Assembly: GCF_000215745.1 (NCBI RefSeq)
Contig: NC_015663.1
Coordinates: 310,001-374,000 of the forward strand
Direction: 5' to 3'
Origin: Klebsiella aerogenes KCTC 2190
GTDB lineage: Bacteria; Pseudomonadota; Gammaproteobacteria; Enterobacterales; Enterobacteriaceae
DNA length: 64,000 nt
In this document: positions 58,918 through 64,000 of the stretch, piece after piece
Numbering within the stretch: the first letter of the stretch is position 1
Layout: the number at the start of each line of letters is the position of its first letter
The notes under the pieces: model-generated
Database searches by the model: none
Told to the model about the DNA's origin: nothing
What the model saw: only the letters and a program-made list of their open reading frames with translations
Made by a program: the position numbers and the translations under genes

Positions 58918-61479
58918 ATGAGCACAATCGACAATTTAGACGCCCATACCCCAATGATGCAGCAGTATCTGAAGCTGAAGGCTCAGCATCCGGAGATCCT
59001 GCTGTTTTACCGGATGGGCGACTTTTACGAGCTGTTTTATGACGACGCCAAACGCGCCTCGCAGCTGCTCGATATCTCGCTGACCAAACGCGGCGCTTCC
59101 GCGGGCGAACCGATTCCCATGGCCGGCATTCCCCACCACGCGGTGGAAAACTATCTCGCAAAGTTGGTAAACCAGGGCGAGTCGGTCGCGATTTGCGAAC
59201 AGATTGGCGATCCGGCCACCACCAAAGGGCCGGTTGAACGCAAAGTGGTACGCATCGTCACGCCGGGCACCATCAGCGATGAAGCGCTGCTGCAGGAGCG
59301 CCAGGACAACCTGCTGGCCGCCATCTGGCAGGACAGCAAGGGCTTCGGCTACGCGACGCTGGATATCAGCTCCGGGCGCTTTCGCCTGAGCGAACCGGCC
59401 GACCGCGAGACCATGGCGGCGGAACTACAACGTACCAATCCGGCGGAACTGCTGTATGCGGAAGATTTTGCCGAATCGTCACTGATTGAAGGCCGCCGCG
59501 GCCTGCGCCGTCGCCCGCTATGGGAGTTCGAAATCGACACCGCGCGCCAGCAGCTCAACCTGCAGTTCGGCACCCGCGATCTGGTGGGCTTCGGCGTCGA
59601 AAACGCCCCGCGCGGGCTATGCGCCGCCGGCTGCCTGTTGCAATACGTCAAAGATACCCAGCGCACCTCGCTGCCGCATATCCGCTCCATCACTATGGAA
59701 CGCCAGCAGGACAGCATCATTATGGATGCCGCCACCCGTCGCAATCTGGAGATCACTCAGAATCTCGCCGGTGGCGTTGATAACACCCTTGCCTCGGTAC
59801 TCGACTGCACGGTCACGCCGATGGGCAGCCGCATGCTCAAACGCTGGCTGCATATGCCGGTACGCGATACCGCGGTGCTGGTTGAACGCCAACAAACGAT
59901 TGGCGCCTTACAGGAACGCTATACCGAGCTGCAGCCGGTACTGCGTCAGGTCGGCGATCTCGAACGTATTCTGGCGCGTCTGGCGCTGCGTACCGCCCGC
60001 CCGCGCGATTTAGCCCGTATGCGCCATGCCTTCCAGCAGCTGCCGCTGCTGCGCGAGCTGCTGGCCGACGTTGACTGTCAGCCGGTGCAACAGCTGCGCG
60101 AGAAAATGGGCGAGTTCGCCGAACTGCGTGAACTGCTGGAACGCGCGATCATCGACGCGCCGCCTGTGCTGGTGCGTGACGGCGGCGTTATCGCTCCGGG
60201 TTATAATGAAGAGCTGGATGAGTGGCGGGCGCTGGCCGATGGCGCGACCGATTATCTCGACAAACTGGAAATCCGCGAACGCGAGCGGCTGGGCCTTGAT
60301 ACCCTGAAGGTCGGCTACAATGCCGTTCACGGTTACTACATCCAGATCAGCCGCGGCCAGAGCCAGCACGCGCCGATCCACTACGTGCGCCGCCAGACGC
60401 TGAAAAACGCCGAGCGCTACATTATTCCGGAACTGAAGGAATACGAAGATAAGGTCCTGACTTCAAAAGGCAAGGCGCTGGCGCTGGAAAAACAGCTCTA
60501 TGACGACCTGTTCGAAAAGCTGCTGCCGCATCTGGCCGACTTACAAACCAGCGCCAGCGCGCTGGCCGAGCTGGACGTACTGGTGAACCTCGCGGAACGC
60601 GCTGAGACCCTGAACTACTGCTGCCCGACCTTTATCGATAAACCCGGTATTCGCATTACCGAAGGCCGTCACCCGGTAGTGGAACAGGTACTGAAAGAGC
60701 CGTTTATCGCCAACCCGCTGCAGCTGGCGCCGCAGCGCCGCATGCTGATCATCACCGGCCCGAACATGGGCGGTAAAAGTACCTATATGCGCCAGACCGC
60801 GCTGATTGCGCTGCTGGCCTATATCGGCAGCTACGTGCCGGCGCAGAAAGTAGAAATTGGCCCGATCGACCGCATCTTTACCCGCGTCGGCGCGGCAGAT
60901 GACCTGGCGAGCGGCCGTTCCACCTTCATGGTGGAGATGACCGAAACCGCCAATATTCTGCACAACGCCACCGAACACAGCCTGGTGCTGATGGATGAGA
61001 TTGGTCGCGGCACGTCTACCTACGACGGTCTGTCGCTGGCGTGGGCCTGCGCGGAGAATCTGGCGAATAAGATCAAGGCGTTGACCCTGTTCGCCACCCA
61101 CTACTTCGAGCTCACCCAGTTGCCGGAAAAAATGGAAGGCGTGGCCAACGTGCACCTCGATGCGCTGGAGCACGGCGATACCATCGCCTTTATGCACAGC
61201 GTGCAGGACGGTGCGGCCAGCAAGAGCTATGGCCTGGCGGTCGCCGCGCTGGCGGGAGTGCCGAAAGAGGTGATCAAGCGCGCGCGGCAGAAACTGCGCG
61301 AGCTGGAGAGCATTTCGCCAAATGCCGCCGCCACGCAGGTTGATGGTACGCAGATGTCGCTGCTCTCCGCGCCGGAAGAGACCTCGCCGGCGCTGGAAGC
61401 GCTGGAGAATCTTGACCCGGATTCGCTGAGCCCGCGTCAGGCGCTGGAGTGGATCTACCGCCTGAAAAGCCTGGCGTAA
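58918..61479 (+). CDS. mutS: MutS, DNA mismatch-recognition ATPase
   Basis: Encodes 853 residues, as in E. coli. It finds mispairs and recruits MutL and MutH. The mismatch-contact motif is [11 protein letters not shown] (Phe-X-Glu, residues 35-45). The ATPase has Walker [10 protein letters not shown] near residue 614, and [14 protein letters not shown] near residue 690. The C-terminal tetramer region is present. In E. coli mutS follows ygbA directly; here the AEC/ThDP cluster and hmu genes are inserted between them. Confidence 0.98.
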   Translation: MSTIDNLDAHTPMMQQYLKLKAQHPEILLFYRMGDFYELFYDDAKRASQLLDISLTKRGASAGEPIPMAGIPHHAVENYLAKLVNQGESVAICEQIGDPATTKGPVERKVVRIVTPGTISDEALLQERQDNLLAAIWQDSKGFGYATLDISSGRFRLSEPADRETMAAELQRTNPAELLYAEDFAESSLIEGRRGLRRRPLWEFEIDTARQQLNLQFGTRDLVGFGVENAPRGLCAAGCLLQYVKDTQRTSLPHIRSITMERQQDSIIMDAATRRNLEITQNLAGGVDNTLASVLDCTVTPMGSRMLKRWLHMPVRDTAVLVERQQTIGALQERYTELQPVLRQVGDLERILARLALRTARPRDLARMRHAFQQLPLLRELLADVDCQPVQQLREKMGEFAELRELLERAIIDAPPVLVRDGGVIAPGYNEELDEWRALADGATDYLDKLEIRERERLGLDTLKVGYNAVHGYYIQISRGQSQHAPIHYVRRQTLKNAERYIIPELKEYEDKVLTSKGKALALEKQLYDDLFEKLLPHLADLQTSASALAELDVLVNLAERAETLNYCCPTFIDKPGIRITEGRHPVVEQVLKEPFIANPLQLAPQRRMLIITGPNMGGKSTYMRQTALIALLAYIGSYVPAQKVEIGPIDRIFTRVGAADDLASGRSTFMVEMTETANILHNATEHSLVLMDEIGRGTSTYDGLSLAWACAENLANKIKALTLFATHYFELTQLPEKMEGVANVHLDALEHGDTIAFMHSVQDGAASKSYGLAVAALAGVPKEVIKRARQKLRELESISPNAAATQVDGTQMSLLSAPEETSPALEALENLDPDSLSPRQALEWIYRLKSLA

Positions 61480-61495
61480 TTAAGCGTTAAATAAC

Positions 61496-61530
61496 AAAAA
61501 GCCTGGCGTCATCGTCAGGCTTTTTGTTTT
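61496..61530. terminator. Bidirectional terminator between mutS and the fimbrial operon
   Basis: AAAAAGCCTGGCG, loop TCAT, CGTCAGGCTTTTT, flanked by A and T runs on opposite sides. It can stop transcription from mutS and from the convergent fimbrial operon, whose last stop is at 61536. Confidence 0.93.
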
Positions 61531-61535
61531 TAGCA

Positions 61536-62678
61536 TCAGTTATATTGCAGGGTGATCGTCCCGGTGGCATTGGCGGTACCGGGGGTCACCGCCGAACCGG
61601 TTTTGTAGTAATCCGCCCGGAAGCGGATCGCTTCACTTGCCCCTGCCCCTCCCCTATTCGCATCATCGCTATAAGTCGTTGCGGAGCCAATATCGGAAAT
61701 GGCATTGCCATCGGCATCCTGTCCGCTATTTGCCGCCGCCGCCGCGTCACGATCGGAGCTAAAGACGCCAAACGTCTGGCCAATAGGTAGAGAAATAAAA
61801 GATTGTCGATTCGGATTATAGGTTAGGATTTTCACGCCAACGCCGGTCGCTACGCCGTCAGAGCCAGCGTCGGTCAGTGCGAAGACCGAACCGTTGTCAT
61901 TGTCTCCCGACGCCACCGCGCCACTAAATTTCAGCGTTACGTTAGTTCCCGGTTCGCATGAAAGCCCCACGCTCTGTTCAGGTCCTTCTACCGTTTGCTG
62001 GTTATCAAACGAAGAGACATCGACACTCCCCATATCAAAAAGCAAAGAAGAGACTGAAGCCGTACAGCCCATCGCATGTACTTCAACCGTGGTGGTCGAC
62101 AGCGTCAGCGTGGAGGCGATGTCGCCATCGCTGCTATCAATACTCTGCGTTTCGCGATAATCGACCCGCGCCAGCGGGCTCGGTACGTTAAACGTGCCGC
62201 TGGTTATCGGCCCGCCGGTGGCGATAATTTGCACCCGATAAGCGGAATTGTTGAGGGTGTGGTCGGAGCCCGCCCCGGCATCGTGTTCCTGCCAGCTGTT
62301 ATCGATCGCCCGTTCGTCATCAAACGGGCCTGCCTGATTAATGGTATAGACGCGAATACCGAGCCCGGTGGCGGTTGAACCATTGGTCAACGGATAGACA
62401 TTATCCTGCAGCGGGCTGGCGGTGGTTAACGCGCCGGCGTAGTGAAAACCAACGTAATAAGTCCCCGCACAGTTCTTGATGGTTGTCGTGCCGCCGGACA
62501 TATATCCGGAGTCATACAGGATCTCGCCCGGCGCATAATTTTTACTGGAGACCAGTAGCTGCTGCGGCATCGCAACATAAGATTGCGACGGGGTGTCGTC
62601 GGTACGATGACAAACCGCCTGGGCCGCCAGCGGAAACAGCCCCAGCAATAACAGGGTGGCATATAAAAATTTTAACAC
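61536..62678 (-). CDS. Two-domain fimbrial tip protein (probable adhesin)
   Basis: Encodes 380 residues, about twice a pilin. A signal peptide ends at AAQA. An N-terminal domain (about 22-190) of unknown binding specificity is followed by a pilin-like domain whose Cys pair is in AMGCTAS and LSCEPG. It ends in the donor-strand motif TGTITLQYN with the penultimate Tyr. That build is typical of FimH-like tip adhesins in chaperone-usher pili. The GTG start at 62678 follows AAGG at 8 bases. Position last in the operon fits an adhesin. The ligand cannot be predicted. Confidence 0.85.
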   Translation of the reverse strand: MLKFLYATLLLLGLFPLAAQAVCHRTDDTPSQSYVAMPQQLLVSSKNYAPGEILYDSGYMSGGTTTIKNCAGTYYVGFHYAGALTTASPLQDNVYPLTNGSTATGLGIRVYTINQAGPFDDERAIDNSWQEHDAGAGSDHTLNNSAYRVQIIATGGPITSGTFNVPSPLARVDYRETQSIDSSDGDIASTLTLSTTTVEVHAMGCTASVSSLLFDMGSVDVSSFDNQQTVEGPEQSVGLSCEPGTNVTLKFSGAVASGDNDNGSVFALTDAGSDGVATGVGVKILTYNPNRQSFISLPIGQTFGVFSSDRDAAAAANSGQDADGNAISDIGSATTYSDDANRGGAGASEAIRFRADYYKTGSAVTPGTANATGTITLQYN

Positions 62679-62699
62679 GTTGTTTGCCTTAAATCGGGG

Positions 62700-63251
62700 T
62701 TAGTTATAGGTCACGTTCAACGTGACCGCGGAGCTGAATTTACCCGCCGTTGGGGCGCCATGAGGGGTGTACATGCGGGCAATAAATTTCAATGCGCCCG
62801 CGCCATTTTCAATGGGTACCGGATAACTCACCCCATTGGCCAGCGCCACGTGGATAGCTGGATAATCGAACAACTGCAATCCAACATCGGTAGCGCCATC
62901 GGCATCAGGCGTCACCTGATTGGCATAAATGACCGAGCCATAGGTCGGGTCTTCGGAATAGGGCGTGCCGGTGAAGGTGACGGTGGCCTGGCTGATTTCA
63001 GCAGTACAGCTGTCAAAACTGATGGTGACTGGAACATTACCGGTGTTACCGCCGGCAACAGAAAAGTCTCCTTTATAGTATTTCCCCAGATCTACGGTTT
63101 CAGGATTGGTGACATTACAGGTCCCTGCGGCAATCCTGCCGTGAAAGGTAATATCACGTGTTTCCCGGAGATTATTATCCCCAGCCAGAGCTGGCATTGC
63201 GCTAACCAGCATCCCCGCGAAAAACAGAACAGCATATAAAAATTTTGACAT
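62700..63251 (-). CDS. Minor fimbrial subunit
   Basis: Encodes 183 residues. Signal peptide ends at PALAG. The mature protein has the pilin pattern HGRIAAGTCNV and SFDSCTAE (disulphide Cys pair) and the C-terminal VTLNVTYN with penultimate Tyr. AGGAGAC lies before the ATG. It is one of two similar pilins between usher and adhesin, probably adaptors at the pilus tip. Confidence 0.88.
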   Translation of the reverse strand: MSKFLYAVLFFAGMLVSAMPALAGDNNLRETRDITFHGRIAAGTCNVTNPETVDLGKYYKGDFSVAGGNTGNVPVTISFDSCTAEISQATVTFTGTPYSEDPTYGSVIYANQVTPDADGATDVGLQLFDYPAIHVALANGVSYPVPIENGAGALKFIARMYTPHGAPTAGKFSSAVTLNVTYN

Positions 63252-63274
63252 GTCTCCTGCCTTTTATCAGGTAA

Positions 63275-63826
63275 CTAGTTATAAACAACGTTCAGGGTGA
63301 CGACGCTCTGGAACTCCCCGGTGCCGGGGTTGTGGCCTGGGGTTGCCATTCTTGCGATAAAAATGATTTCACCGGCATGGCTGTCTGACTCGAGAGTGAC
63401 GTCATGACTCTGCCCGTTAGACATTTGCCAGTGATCCGCATCGGTTAATAATTCCAGTGCAACATCGGTTGCGCCGCCCCCCTCTGCCGTAATCCCGTTG
63501 GCAAAATAGAATGGCTGGGTTCCATCTACGGCACCGGTAAACGCGACCGTCGCTTTAGTCAGCGAGGGAGAACAGTTAGTGAAAGAGACAGTGAACGGGA
63601 CATTGTCCGTGCTATCGCCTTCATTAATAAAATCCGTTGGCAGATAGGTTCCCAGTTCAACGGTCGCGGGATAACTAACATTACAGCTGCCTGCCACAAT
63701 ATTCCCCGTGACGCTGAAGTTAATGACATCCTGTGTGTTGTACGCCAGCGCAGACGGCAGCCCGGCAACGAAAAGCAGGCTCGTCGCCGCCATGCGTCGG
63801 ACGGTAGCAAAATGAAAGCGTGACAT
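63275..63826 (-). CDS. Minor fimbrial subunit
   Basis: Encodes 183 residues from MSRFHFATVRR at 63826, whose ATG shares one base with the usher stop. A signal peptide ends near SALAY. Pilin features: VTGNIVAGSCNVSYP, SFTNCSPSL and C-terminal VTLNVVYN. About as long as, and clearly similar to, the next pilin, so the pair probably arose by duplication. An upstream ATG at 63853 lies in the usher gene and is less likely. Confidence 0.88.
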   Translation of the reverse strand: MSRFHFATVRRMAATSLLFVAGLPSALAYNTQDVINFSVTGNIVAGSCNVSYPATVELGTYLPTDFINEGDSTDNVPFTVSFTNCSPSLTKATVAFTGAVDGTQPFYFANGITAEGGGATDVALELLTDADHWQMSNGQSHDVTLESDSHAGEIIFIARMATPGHNPGTGEFQSVVTLNVVYN

Positions 63827-64000
63827 CAGTGAGCCCCCTGGACGGGATGGCATATCCCGTTGATAAACAGAATATCGGCCTGCGACTTCGCGCCCGCCAG
63901 TGTGTAGTCAACGGCACACCGTTTGTTCGCCCCGTCGCCCCACTTGACCATCAGTTGCCCTTTATCGGCGAGACCAACCAGGTACACTTCACCACTGTCG
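63826..64000 (-). CDS. C-terminal end of a fimbrial outer-membrane usher, cut by window edge
   Basis: The last 57 codons of a FimD-type usher: VYLVGLADKGQLMVKWGDG, then CAVDYTLAG, and a late Cys in INGICHPVQGAH. This is the second C-terminal plug domain, with its conserved Cys pair. The main barrel, and the chaperone and major pilin genes, must lie beyond the window. Its TGA overlaps the first pilin ATG by one base. Confidence 0.85.
   Translation of the reverse strand, partial: DSGEVYLVGLADKGQLMVKWGDGANKRCAVDYTLAGAKSQADILFINGICHPVQGAH

Overview
The window is about 64 kb of a gamma-proteobacterial chromosome from the Enterobacteriaceae. Gene order and protein similarity point to Klebsiella or a close relative (K. 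pneumoniae/oxytoca/aerogenes complex, Raoultella). The backbone follows the E. coli order yqaB - argQZYV/serV - csrA - alaS - recX - recA - pncC - mltB - srl - norRVW - hypF/hydN - ascGFB - hyc/hyp - fhlA - ygbA - mutS. ERIC and REP elements and high GC in coding DNA fit this group. The genus call rests on recollection, not on a database search. No phage genes, transposase or CRISPR array was seen.

Layout. 1-2.4 kb: 5' part of yqaB, a BON-domain lipoprotein, and a five-tRNA operon (one Ser, four identical Arg) with duplicated spacers, then csrA. 2.6-7.9 kb: an ERIC element, alaS with a diverged ERIC-like copy in its leader, recX, recA with its LexA box, and pncC. 8.0-10.6 kb: a zinc-type ABC importer operon, absent from the E. 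coli order I recall, with a Zur-like operator and an apparent 35-residue membrane peptide as first gene. 10.8-17.1 kb: mltB and the glucitol operon srlAEBD-gutM-srlR-gutQ. 17.1-21.4 kb: norR and norVW for anaerobic nitric oxide reduction, with three NorR sites and a sigma-54 promoter. 21.5-25.4 kb: hydN-hypF plus a NiCoT nickel transporter joined to hypF. 25.4-29.6 kb: the aryl-beta-glucoside genes ascG and ascFB. 29.9-43.8 kb: the formate hydrogenlyase locus, with hycABCDEFGHI diverging from hypABCDE-fhlA.

44-47.5 kb: sitABCD manganese/iron importer with Fur and MntR sites. 48.0-52.2 kb: ygbA with an NsrR-like site, then a LysR regulator, an AEC-family carrier and a thiamine-diphosphate enzyme. 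That cluster has no function I can name and is the best candidate here for an undescribed pathway. 52.2-58.7 kb: a SelW-like thioredoxin-fold protein divergent from the heme uptake operon hmuRSTUV, with a Fur site between them. 58.9-61.5 kb: mutS. 61.5-64 kb: the distal end of a chaperone-usher fimbrial operon (usher C-terminus, two pilins, a two-domain tip protein).

The genes work together around anaerobic metal and gas physiology. Nickel import, Hyp maturation and the Hyc complex make formate hydrogenlyase under FhlA/sigma-54. Zinc, manganese/iron and heme importers carry separate Zur, MntR/Fur and Fur sites. NorRVW and YgbA answer nitrosative stress. The intergenic DNA is rich in repeats: two ERIC-type copies, many REPs, one of which seems to have extended the hycI reading frame, and two copies of a 315-390 bp mosaic repeat 18 kb apart.
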